Part shown: in pieces, positions 11,736 through 22,878 of the stretch | Numbering within the stretch: the first letter of the stretch is position 1 | How the letters are laid out: each line of letters opens with the position of its first letter | Source: Plicaturopsis crispa FD-325 SS-3 | Taxonomy: Eukaryota > Basidiomycota > Agaricomycetes > Amylocorticiales > Amylocorticiaceae | DNA length: 64,000 nucleotides | Assembly (NCBI GenBank): GCA_000827205.1 | Contig: KN832557.1 | Location: 2,029,273 to 2,093,272 of the forward strand | Direction of reading: 5' to 3' | The notes under the pieces: generated by a model | What the model saw: the letters and a program-made list of their open reading frames with translations, nothing else | Databases searched by the model: none | Told to the model about the DNA's origin: nothing | Translations under genes and position numbers: made by a program

Positions 11736-12916
11736 ATGAAAGTCGAACATCAGCCGTCACCGACTGCGAATAACCACGTCGACAAACGGAGAGTCGACAC
11801 ATCTCCCGTAAGGGCTGACGAAGACAGTCATGTGGACAAGCGCCCTAGACTGACAGACAACGCTGGGACGCGCAAGAACGCTCTCTTTTGGCCGTCGGAG
11901 GACTTCGTCGTCGTCGAGGTCGAGAAGGAACGGTTTAAACTGCTCAAAACGACCTTGGAATTGCAGTCGAGCGTCTTTGCAGCTATCTTCCGAGGCGAAC
12001 AGAGCGATATAATCAAGTCCAGCGGGAAGATCGACGGACACGCACTCTACTGCATCACCCATACCGTGACGGCGCGCGACTTTGAGATGCTTCTGCTCGT
12101 CCTGAGCAAAAGCGATTTGTGAGTCTTTGTGCATACAGCCGCCCAACAGCTCACTACCCTGACCAGCCCTGTAGTCAATGGAGCTCACGACCGGTGCCGA
12201 TTCGACTTCTTGCAAGGATACTACATCCAGCACACGCCCTCCAGTTCTTGTGCCTACGTGACGCTATCATACGCACCCTTGAATCTATCTGGTCGAAGGA
12301 TATCGATACTGTCGACACTGAACTATGCTTCGCACACGATATAATCACCGTCTCCAAAGAATGCGGCGCCCCTCAGCTATTCAAACGCGCGTTTTACGAA
12401 CTTCTCCGCTCCCCCAAGTTTCTCAGCTTCAAGTACGACAAGGAAAATCACATCGCTGCTTTTGCTTCCCTCTCTGAACGTGACTCTGCTTTGAAACATC
12501 TCCTCGCACTTGACATCGAAGATTCGCCGACGGTCGCCAGACTAGACGCTCAGACGCTCCTCCAACTAACGGAGGCCCGCACAGAGCTGCAAAGTGCCTG
12601 GTTCGATATCTGCTCTTCATACCCACCTATCGCCTGCCCCTCGGACGCCCGCGACTCCGAAGGAAGGAAGTTCCCTCACGCTCCATGCTCTTCCCTCTCC
12701 ACCAAAACGACTGTCTGGAAGACTTACATGCTAGCTCCGGACATCTTCAAGACCTATATCAACGATCCTATCCTATGCTTGAAGTTCATGCCTCCGAATG
12801 GGTGGCAGAAACTTCACGGATGGAACATATGCAAAGAGTGCAACGACGGCATCAACGCGCATCTACGCGTGAAACGTGAGGAGTTGTGGGCGTTGTTGGA
12901 TAAATGGCGACGATGA
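11736..12916 (+). CDS. BTB/POZ domain protein, Agaricomycete-expanded family (copy 1)
   Basis: Exons 11736–12118 and 12175–12916 give 374 residues. After a ~50-residue hydrophilic, Lys/Arg-rich lead comes the BTB-like core: NALFWPSEDFVVVEVEKERFKLLK, cited here by its start NALFWPSEDF, then SSVFAAIFRGE and ARDFEMLLLVL. The C-terminal half has AGAPQLF-type helices (SKECGAPQLFKRAFYELL), TYINDPILC, and a Cys pair HGWNICKECNDGI. Two paralogues at 28359 and 30965 share this order and the intron position. Family members are usually thought to act as adaptors for cullin-type ubiquitin ligases or as nuclear factors; which applies here is unknown. Start 11736 is chosen because it matches the paralogues' lead length; 11436 is the alternative. 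Confidence 0.75.
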
Positions 12917-13565
12917 GAACGAGGTGAGCATAACGCGTGCAATTTTGCCTTTCGTCATCTCAATGCACTACTACAGGTACCCTTATCGATGTATCCACAT
13001 AAACCCTTCGCGCAGTCTCGCATGTTTCAAGCAGAGTACATATCGCTTCCCGAAAGAGACCGTCCGTGCATCATTTTGTTGTTTTTTTGTGCTCGTTTAT
13101 TTCCACTGATTCGACAAGACACGAGCCCGCTTCGCAGTTCTTCAAGTACCACTTTGTTGTCGGAAAATAATATAATGCCCCATCGATTGCCAGGCATTCT
13201 CGTTGATCCTCAGTTAAGTTCTGTGGTCGGCCTCTGCTCAGACTGAACGCGATGCTACCACCCTTTGGCGCCTGCACTAATATTCTAGATCTCACATCTC
13301 ATGCATGCAGAGTTGGGCCTTATTGAAACAAATTCTCGGTACGCCCGTCGAGCATATTTTTAGATTTCACTTTTGACCAGAAACTTACAGCCAGCCTCTG
13401 CCATATCATACTCAGCGTTACGCGTCAGCCCCACGTCGAAAAAAAAACGATAAGAGCGCCTCCGTACGGCGTGTCGTCCTGTTTCTCACCCCCCATCCCA
13501 TTCGTAAGTACTCGCGCAAACGCTCGCCTATTCGCCTTCGCCCTGGCCCTTACGACCCATCGACA
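12917..13565. other. Intergenic region between BTB and coiled-coil genes
   Basis: Pyrimidine-rich, with no supported exon. It contains the promoter and 5' UTR of the coiled-coil gene; a CT-rich run just before 13566 is typical of fungal start regions. Confidence 0.5.
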
Positions 13566-16500
13566 ATGTCTATCGCCGTGTTCGCCCGTCTCTTGCTCAT
13601 GTCTGTGGTACAGACCTTCGACAGGTTCACCCCGGAGCCAAACCCCTACTCTTTCACGCTCGACGACATCGCGCACCTCTTAGATGAGGTGCACCCAATT
13701 CTTGAAGATCATTTACCACCCGACATACCGCCCGACTTGTATATCTCTCCCCCCGCCACATCAACTCTCCCGCTCATCTATCCTCCCACGGCTACCCTCG
13801 AACTCATCTCCTCGCCCCCGGTCTCTTGGTACATACTCTTTGCTATTCTCCTCTCCACGGTTCTATCCATCTATGTCGCGGTGCGTGTGCTATCTTCGTT
13901 CTGGACTCGTCGGCAGTCGCCACCGGAGGCTTCGGCCTCCAAGAGCGATGAGGGCGAGAACAGAATGGAGAGCGTCAGCACTGCTGAGCAGCTCGCGGAA
14001 CTCAGGGAACTGCTCGCGAACTCTACGGCTCTTAACGACTTGAATCACACCTCGGCTACCTCTCTCCTCTCCGTGGTCCTCGTTAACGTCCAGGACGGTC
14101 ACCAGTCCCTTGCTCTCCTCACGCAGCGCAGGATTGCCGAACTTCAGGACCAGCTCACCGCGTCCGCGGCGCTGAGCGTCAAGACCGCGGACGAAGTGCA
14201 CAAGCGCGAAGTCCTCTCGGCACGGCTTCATATAACCGATCTGCATACCCAGCTCGCTGCGTCTACGGCCCTCAACGTCAAACGCACGGAAGCGCACGAA
14301 CGGGACATCCTCGCGGAGCGCCAGCACACTGCCGATCTCCAAGTCCTGCACGCACAGTTCACGGCATCTGCGGAACTCGGTGCCAGCAAAGCTGAGGACG
14401 CGCATAGGCGCGAACTCCTCTCAGCTACGCGGCACATCGAGGACCTCAAGGTCCAGCTGGCAGCATCCGTCTCCGAGAAACAGGCCCTCCATACTCAGGT
14501 TGCAGCGTCCACGGAACTCGGCATCAAGCACGCTGAAGACGCGCATAGGTGCAACGTCCTCTCGGCGGCACAACTTGATGACCTCAAGGTCCAACTGGCA
14601 GCTTCCGTATCCGACCACCAGGACACCAAGACGGCGCTCGACTCACGCGACGCAGAGGCCGTCGCGATGCGGCAACATATCTTGGAACTTCAGGCTCAGC
14701 TCGGCGCATCAAAGGAGGTCCAGCACCAACAGAACCTTGAGGTGCTCTCGGCGCGTCGGAAGATCGACGAACTGGAGGACTTGCTGGACGTCTCTCGGGA
14801 ACTGGATGTCAAACACACGGAAGAAGCGCATAGGCGCGAAATTCTTACCGTACGTCAGCATGCCACCGATATCCAGAATCTACAGGCCCAGCTCGTCGCG
14901 TCGACAAAACTCCGAATTAAGGAGGCAGAAGACGTCCGTGCGCGTGGAATTATTACTACAAACGAGCACGTCGCGGACTTGCGCGCGCAGCTCGTAGCGT
15001 CCGCGGTTCTGGACACCAAGAACGCGGAAGACGCGCAGAGGCTTGCCACCATGAACGCCCAGCACCAGGTACAAATAATGGAACTGCAACACCAGCTCGT
15101 CGCCTCGAAAGCCCGCAATCGCGCCGCCTCGAAGTCCGCCCGTGTCAGATATGGCCAAGTCCTCGACGCACGAGAAGCCATTGTCGGTACATTGGGCGGC
15201 AAGCTTCGGATGCGCGGCAAGAAATTGACCAAGCTTAGGTCGACGGTTAGCAGTCTGCAGGCGACGATCGCGGAGTTGCAGGAGGCGGCTAAGACGGTGA
15301 CCATCGAGCCGCTCGTGGTGTCGCCGGCCGTGTGCGCAGTGGAGAGCAGCGGTGTCGAAGAAGTCACGGCGAGCGCCCATATCGAGTCACAGGACCCGAC
15401 TATGGCCGCCACACCTGCCGTGCGCAGGAAGGCAACCGCCGTAGACCTTATCAAAGGGGGGGCCAACACTCCGAGTCGCCTTGCGACCGTGGAGTTCGAG
15501 GACTCTCAAGGGACTCTGGCGGGAGGGAATAGTGCGGCCGCCTATTTTCCCCTGCCAGTCAACTTGGAGAGGTTCCTCGAGCCGAAGCGGCGCTCGAAGG
15601 CTTCCCCCCTTCCGTCCGCACAGACAGCGGGCGAGACGAAGGAATTCGAGGAGGCCATGCCGTGCTATCCTTGCGATTCTTCGGAGTCGTTGGGGGACAC
15701 GGATGGGCGTCTGGCACTTCATGGTTATTTCCCTGAGGTGTCCGAATCGTCGTTCGTCAAAGGTCTACAGGTGGACGACTTCCGCGCGTCCTCGCCCTGC
15801 AACGCTTCTTCGGCACGAGCCATCATCGGCGTAGAGTCCGACGACTCCATGGCCGAGTACCTGCCCCCGTTCGAAGACGAGCAGGTTTCGACGGACGAGC
15901 CGCTTGAAGGTGAGCCATGCTTCTGACTCGTCTACAACGTATCTGACATAGCTTCATAGCTGAGGATGATGCGCCGAGCTGCTGCCCACCAGCTGAGGAA
16001 GTAGAGGGGGTGCTTAACGGTGAGTGATAGTCGTTCACAATCTACCGACCATATCTGACGCAATCATTCTCGTCTAGCTGATGACGGCCCGTTGAGTCGC
16101 TGTCTGCCTAATGAAGGCGCCGCGAAGGAGATTTCGGACGAGGGCATCGTTCTATCCCCATCATTCCTACTGGATATCCGTAGTGTCGTTCACAGCGCAC
16201 GGTCGGACCAGTCTGGACCGCCGTTGCCCACTTCGTTGGAGGACTCCGTCGAGATGGGGCTGAACAGGAGCCTCTCGCCGTTCCCGTCCTTCGGCAGTCT
16301 CTGCGGTCCCCACGGTCCTTCCGTCGACGACTCGATGGATCTCAGCGACGAGGCGGATGTGGACGCCCCTCCTCCGGTTACGTCCACCTTCCCCGGGCGG
16401 GCTGACGACGTTCTAGGGAATTATAGTGACGCTCAAAGCGTCGCTCCTGGAAACGGCAGCTCGATCTTATCCGACAGACTCAACGCGACCTTCGACCTCT

Positions 16501-17480
16501 CGGCCATTGGCAATATGTACGAGCCTGATACATCCGAGGAGAAGCGGCGGGCGCGCTCGGCAAACAGCTCGATGGATTGCTCGCGGGACGGTTCGGTCGA
16601 CGCCGACCCGGACGCCTCCACTGCAGCAAACCTGAGCGAGAACGGATGCTCCTCGTTGAACCGGAGCCGACCGGTGGCCCTCAGCGACGAGTCCATGGAG
16701 CGCCTCTCGGCTCCCTTGCGTCGCACCAGCTCGACGGCGGCATATCGGGACCAAGAGGCTTCCAGAGACGACATCTCACTCGCCATGGAGGCCGCATTCG
16801 CGGCCGCCCAGCTTGTGGACTCTAAGGACATGCTGGCAAACCAGTCTCTTGACTCCGAACCGGTCGACGTGGACGCCTGGAACAGCAAAACGACTGTCCC
16901 CTCCCTCCATATTGCGAAGCTGCGGGCCAGACTGAGAAGGCTGCACCCCGTATACGTCCCTAGTGCCGATGCGCTCCGAGGAGACACGCCCCGTGCGGCT
17001 CGCCTGGCAAGGCAGGCCGTCGCTCCTTCGGTCGTTCTGCCGAAGGAGGACAGCCTGGATGCAGCGGGGCACCGCAAGAACCTGCGGCACGTCGCTCGCC
17101 CTCCCTCCGCTTCGCCAAGACAGGAGCCGCCGAGCCCGGCGACTCTTCGCACGAAGCTCAGGCCCGTCTCTCTCGCCCCATCCCCGACGCCGAGAGACAA
17201 GGCCCCGGGCGCGGATCTCCGCAGGATGCTCAGGCCGGTCAACGCGAACCTGCCGAGTCCTGCCAGGGAGCGGAGCACCCCCAGCGCGGTCTCCTCCACG
17301 GGCGCCAAGCGCGTCCTGTACCCGGGGTCGCGCCGGGCAGCTCTCGCGCAGTCGGCTGCGCAAGACGGGAGTCCGGGCGGTGCACGCAGGGGAGACGAGA
17401 ACCAGAGCCCGCGCACGCCCGCGGGGACTCTGATGGCGAGGGCGCACGAGGGCGTCGGGGCCCGGTTTGCACGCAGGTAG
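13566..17480 (+). CDS. Large membrane-anchored coiled-coil protein with tandem repeats
   Basis: Exons 13566–15909, 15960–16019 and 16078–17480 give 1,268 residues. The ATG is in GACAATGTC. The N-terminus is moderately hydrophobic, then comes one strong membrane helix at about residues 86–110 (WYILFAILLSTVLSIYVAV) followed by WTRR. Residues ~135–600 form a long coiled coil built from about eight repeats of 32–40 residues. The rest is Ser/Pro-rich and acidic, apparently disordered, with basic LR..LRPV-type repeats near the C-terminus (encoded ~16910–17320). I do not recognise the family. A single helix with a long rod suggests a tether, nuclear-envelope or septal/vesicle protein, but that is inference. 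Topology is unclear: the Arg pair after the helix favours a cytosolic rod. Confidence 0.75.
14095..15125 (+). repeat. Tandem coding repeats of the coiled-coil rod
   Basis: Units of roughly 96–120 bases recur about eight times, encoding variants of AEDAHRRE-xLSARxHIxDL and QLxAS. Clear units include KAEDAHRRELLSATRHIEDL, KHAEDAHRCNVLSAAQ and HTEEAHRREILTVRQH. Divergence between units is moderate, so the array is old but likely still prone to length change. Confidence 0.7.
16910..17320 (+). repeat. Degenerate basic repeats in the C-terminal tail
   Basis: Four related segments can be read in the protein: LRARLRRLHPVYVPSADALR, HRKNLRHVARPPSASPRQE, LRTKLRPVSLAPSPTPRDK and LRRMLRPVNANLPSPARER. The shared pattern is LR..LR.V followed by a Pro/Ser-rich linker and Arg. 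They may be short linear motifs that bind the same partner several times. Confidence 0.55.
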
Positions 17481-20400
17481 ATGCTGCGCTGACCGGGTCT
17501 CTTTCTTATTTTATTCACCCCCTCCCTAATTCCACATCCCATCCTTTCCTTTGCATCCACCCATCTGAATTCCTTTTGCTTTTCTCGCGTTCTGACCTGA
17601 CCTGTTCCCTTCTCATAAACACTGCTAGATTTCCTTCTCGATCCTGATGCCCCTTATACCCGCGCTTCGTTATGATACCCTTTGAAGATTTCCCGATACA
17701 ATTGATTCACGACTACAGTATTATATTCGTCTCATTTCAATTCTAGCTCTTGTACATATTATCCAGCCTTTCTGATCCATCTATACCACCTGAATAAAAA
17801 CCTATAAACACTTTAAAACCATCCACTGCCAAGTCCGAGGCCTTAGATGAGCGTGCCAGTTGCCGCGGAAGTCCAATATCGATCGTCGACATTGAGGTTT
17901 GTTCGACTTTCAACGTGTCTTTTCTCTTCATGTTTCGAGTTCTCTTTCAACTCTACCCTGTCAACCAAGATACAGCACGGAGGCAGTCCCAGCAAAACAA
18001 AGACGCCGCTTTATCTTCGCTTGCTGGCGAACATCTGTTTTCCCACCGCAGACCATTCAGCGGCACATAGCCCAAATTTCTCTGCAGCGCAACGATTCCG
18101 CGCATGCTCAGGAACAGCTGCATACGCGAAGACAGGCTGGTGAACATCGAGACTGGGGATCAGGTATGTCACCGACTCGAGCTTTTTACCGTCATTCAAT
18201 CTGACGAGCGTCGTTCCTCGTTATCATGAAGGGAAGAATGCGTCGACGAGATGGCATTGGTACCGTACAAGCAACTGCTACATGCGTTTGAAAAAGTCTT
18301 CCTGCGCTCGATAAGTGAAACGTACAGTCCTCTGCGAGGATGTTGCTGGCCTGAGCCGCGCGGCATTCGCATTCGAGAAGGTGGCACGCGCTAAACGGGA
18401 TTCCCCTGCAAAACCTCCAGCTTAAGACGAGGAAAAACAAGACCGAAACGACCTAGGCGAACGAGGCGTGCCACGCCAGTGCCAACGCTCGAGGAACTCG
18501 CCGCTGACTGTGGTGTCCACGACGCGGACACCAGCGGCCCCGGACGCGCACCTCCTTGTCTGCCCGACGCGCAACGCCTAGAGCTCAGAAACACAGGCTC
18601 CAGCCGGAGATATACGATCTCCCGCGCCTGCGCGACCCGAGGATTCTCAGATACCGGCGCGAATACGAGGTGCTGAGCCCCAGCGGACCTGGAGCACTGC
18701 ACTGCAACTGGGCCCAGTGCAGCATCGACGAGTGGATGCACATCATGGAGAGAACGCGGAAGCCTGGATGCTCAATCCATGACAGGGAGAGGAGTGGGAT
18801 CGAGACGGACCAACGTATACGCGCTGAATCTGCCCGTATGATGGTTTGCCTGGAGCGGGATGATTCGGCAGGTGCGCGATGGAGACCTGCTCTCTATATT
18901 CTTGTCATCGTGTATATACATAGAGGCCTGAAACCGCAATTGAGATGGAGGGTGCGCACCCGAAGTTCTAATTCTGTTTGAATTGTGTGATCCCAAGGGA
19001 AGACGTTGTCCAGGCCGGTCACGAGAGACATCCATCGGCCACGGAGGTCGGGGATATACGATGCAATGGGATCGTCGCCGTCCAACATAGAAAGTGGTTC
19101 GAACTCTTGTCGCCAGATAGGCGCCGCCGAATTGCGGCCCGAGGGATAATGCAGCGGCACGACATATTCTTTCGAGCACGTACATGCCATAGACGAGTGG
19201 GATATGCTGCAGCGACTTTTGTCACTGCATAAGAGCGAGAAGGGTATCGTCAGATGAATGTGCCGAGCGATCCTTTGCGCACGTCCGATCCAGAGGCAAG
19301 GCCTGTCAGCTCGCCGCCTGCACGCAAGATGGCGACATATCCGGATGACTATGAAACGCAGAACGGACGGCAGCCTATAGATAGACGACGCGGGAAAGAG
19401 CGCCCAGAGTGCGGCTCCGAAGGTGCTCGCCGCTGTAAAATGAAGTATCGATATTGATAGTACTTGGGTTCACCAGGAGCTTGAATTCAGTACTGAGATG
19501 CTCCCCGGGAGGTCCTGGGGCAGCTCGGTACGGAGATGTTGCGGAAATGCGCAGCGCGCGAGATATCTGCGCAGCGGGAGACATCTTCGGACCATTCAAA
19601 CACTCGCAGCGGTGCCGTGGGCCGTGAGTCGGTATCTGCATCGACGGGGCGCTGTGAGAACGTGTGTGCACGCAATCGAGTTATCTTGGGCACTTACTTA
19701 TCAGCGGTGCTCCGAGTCCGACCGTCGACGTGTGAGAATGGCTGCGTGCACACGCATGATGCTTCCTATTCCTATTCGCATTCGCACTCACATTCCTGTG
19801 CGGGTATAGAAGAGAGATGGCGCAAGACGACGGTATCTCTGCAAGAGCACTACGGTCGCAAGATGGGTGTAAGCTGAGTTAACTTGGCAATGGAAGAACT
19901 CGAGATACTTAAGTATCGGTATCCACTTGATCCCGATCCATCATGGATCATCATCATAGCAGATCTACAATGCCTTTTTCCTGCCGTAACGCCACAAAGA
20001 CGCGATGGAAGCGATTCCGGAGACGGCGCAGTATAAGTACTAGTTTCAAGGATTTGGAGTACAGGGATGATGCAAAACTCGCCTCGCCCGCCGTCGACGC
20101 CCGGCCCTGGCGCGTAAGAGCGCTGAGTGGCGGCCGCCATCGCCTCATTGCATAGCTAGTTTTGTGAGCGTAAAAAGCATTGCACGATTGAAGCCAGCGT
20201 TCTACGTACCGATCAGTAACCAGCGACGCGCTGGCTGATAACTCCAGTAGACATGATCTTCCTGGCTGTAGAAGACCCTACCATCCGCGCGGAATTAAGT
20301 GAGAAACCTGTGCGGCAGCGAACTAGCCTATGTTTGTACTTTTCGCAGGTGGAGGACGTGGATACACATTCAGTTGCAATCATACCGCGATTATTATCAT

Positions 20401-21061
20401 CATGAAAAAGGCAAGTGCCGCGGGAGTTCAATCCATCTCCACGATCGATTTCCCAACTTTTTGGCCAAGTCCCTTTCCTCTTCCCCGCAGTCCTCTGCGG
20501 CGGCATGAGCACTTGCCAGTCTGCATTTTGAGGCTGGCGCTTTCCCGAATCGCATGTTGGTGATCGTCTTGAGGGACCGCCGACTCCTTGCGCCCCACTG
20601 CAGCTCCAATTTGTGACCGGTTTTGCCCAGTGCGCAATACCGAGCGTTTGATATACACGTACTACTACCGTACACATGGTGTAAATACTGTTTTTGTACA
20701 AGTTCCAAGGTGGTTTGCCGGGAGCCACGCGCTGGGGAAGAGTTGGAGAGCCGCTGCAGGCGGACGTGTTGCGCGTGATCAGACTCCAAGGAGGCCCCGA
20801 GTTCAAGCCGACTGGAATTGGATCCGCAAGTAGCTAGAACTTGATGCTGCTCTCGAGGGCTCTATATACCTTCCAGCCAACGACATCGCCCACGCACGTC
20901 CCCTTTCAATCGCATGCTGTCGTCGTTCTGTCCTGGAAAACAGCGACGTCGAAGGTGCGTCGTTCGTGATCATCATATCAGCGTCCAAGTCTTAGGTTTC
21001 CTGCTCCAAGTCAAAAACAGCAGCCTAGCCCGACCCCTCTGGCACGCCTCCCCTCGCAGCG
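17481..21061. other. Long region without a confident gene; possible eroded coding pieces
   Basis: 3.6 kb. On the plus strand, a start at 17847 can be joined through an intron (GTTTGT…CCAAG) to a frame reading IQRHIAQISLQRNDSAHAQ, and about 18238 another frame reads VDEMALVPYKQLLHAFEK. These could be exons of one unrecognised gene, but no consistent full model emerged. On the minus strand 18894–19190 encodes 98 residues with coding-like composition (PIWRQEFEPLSMLDGDDP) and no recognised family. The remainder up to 21061 shows nothing. Confidence 0.3.
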
Positions 21062-22519
21062 ATGCCCATCTCCCTGCACAAGTCCGAGTCCATAGGTGTC
21101 ATTCTAGAGACATTGGCATATGGTGCGTACCTCCAACTCGCTCAGTCAGTCTTCGGTCGTCGCTGACGAGCTCCGGCAGGCGCATACTTGATCGTCTTCT
21201 CTCAATGTATACAGATTTTGACGGCCCGGAGAGTCAAACCACATCCTCGTGGTTATCTGTTATGGACGGCGGTCGTGTTATGGGTACTGGTCACCATGGT
21301 GCGTACGATGTCCGATCTCAAAGCGAGCAGAAGCTCACAGTGTATGCCTTAGCATCTTTGCGTGGACATTGACCGGAATATGGAGGCCCTCGACGGAAAC
21401 GTGTGGACACCAGATGGCGCGGAAAAGTACTACCAGACGTTGGGGACATGGAAGAACGTGTTCAAGAGTGTGCTTTATGTCGCATCGACAGTCGTCTCCG
21501 ACGCTTTCATAGTACGCATCGTCCCGTTTTGGCCTTGTATATTCATAACGCCGTCTAGTGCAGGTGTATCGCTGTTACATCGTCTGGGGACGCAATCGTT
21601 ATGTTATTCCTCTTCCTCTCCTTTTATTTCTTGCAGACATCGGTGCGTGGCTCTACTCGGGTCCGAAGGCCGATGTTGTCGAGTCTGCGGTCCTTGTCCA
21701 TTTATTTTACTCACGTCGGGGAATGACAGCGATCGGCATATATTGGTGTTACACGCTCAGTCTTGTGCAGCCGGGCCAGGACTTCGAGACAAAGGCGCTG
21801 TCCACGCGTGTCACCGCATTCTACGCGATAACACTCAGTCTCAACTTCATCTGCACGAGTGCGCCCTACCTCGTTTCACCAAATTGTATTATAACTGACG
21901 CACGGCCGCAGTACTGATTGCGTACAAAATCCGGATGATTCAACACTCCGTGGCATCCTACTCGACGCTCGACTCGGAGCTCACGCGCGTCGTCGCCATG
22001 GTCGTCGAGTCCGGCGCAATATACTCCGCATACCTCATCATCATGATCGCAACCTACTCCAGCGGCTCCCCCACCATGTTCATCTTCCTCAACTCCGTGC
22101 GTCCTCCCTCCCTCTCTTCTCTCTCTCATCCCTCGACTAACAGTTCCCTTCCCGCGCAGATATCTCCAATAATAGCAAGTCACCCCCTTCGCCCCCGCGC
22201 CTCTACCGATACTGACCTCTTACCTTTTTTGCGTGCGCAGGGCATCGTGTTCTCCGCAGTGATCGTGCGCGTGGGCCTCGGGTTGTCCCACGGCGACCGC
22301 TACTCGAACACCGCAACGACCTCGCGCGACATCCGCTTCAGCAGCCAACACGGGCTCGGCACGCGGCTGGGTGGGCTCGGGACGACGAGCTTCCCCGAGG
22401 GCGTGCAGATCAGCCTCGAGCACACTGTGCACATGCACCGCGACGGCGACCCCGACGACGCGCGGTACGACCGCGAGCTCGACGACGCCGGGAGCGGCAA
22501 GATGGCCACCGCCGTGTAA
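21062..22519 (+). CDS. Agaricomycete multipass (7TM-like) membrane protein
   Basis: Eight exons (21062–21122, 21180–21298, 21353–21511, 21564–21642, 21730–21858, 21912–22096, 22160–22174, 22241–22519) give 341 residues. Membrane helices alternate with family-like landmarks: AYLIVFSQC, YRCYIVWGRNRYVIPLPLLL, IAYKIRMIQH, VVESGAIYSAYLIIMIATY and SPIIGIVFSAVIVRVGLGL. This pattern is common in a large, poorly characterised Agaricomycete membrane protein group; ligand and function are unknown. The tail is Arg/Asp-rich and cytosolic in style. Exon 7 is only 15 bases and is followed by an intron starting GCAAGT (GC–AG). Without that microexon the SPII motif would be lost, which supports the model. Confidence 0.75.
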
Positions 22520-22878
22520 TGATGATGATGATGGACTGGGAGTCTTGCCTATATCGTGTATCTGGGCCCCCCGTGTTGTATTTTTTTTGTTTGTTTGCTC
22601 GCTTGCTTGCTGCACACGTCGACTATCCCCTCCATTGCTGCTTGCTGCCACTACCACTATCTACCTGACGAACCGCTACACCGACCGCTCATTTCTACGC
22701 TCTTGTTTGCCTTAATTTATTCCTCTTGTACCGATGGCGGTAATCTCAAAACGGTGTGGTATTGAGAGACATTGCACCGGAAGCGAGTGGGGGTTGGATT
22801 TCGTTATGAGAGGACAAAGTGGTTAGTGCACCATAAGCAACACTGCAGACGCATACATATGTCGCATACTCGTTGGGC

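Noticed and set aside
20213-20806. 197-codon minus-strand open frame
   Set aside because: Composition is erratic (Trp, Cys and Arg clusters), there is no motif, and comparable frames occur in other strands of the same region.
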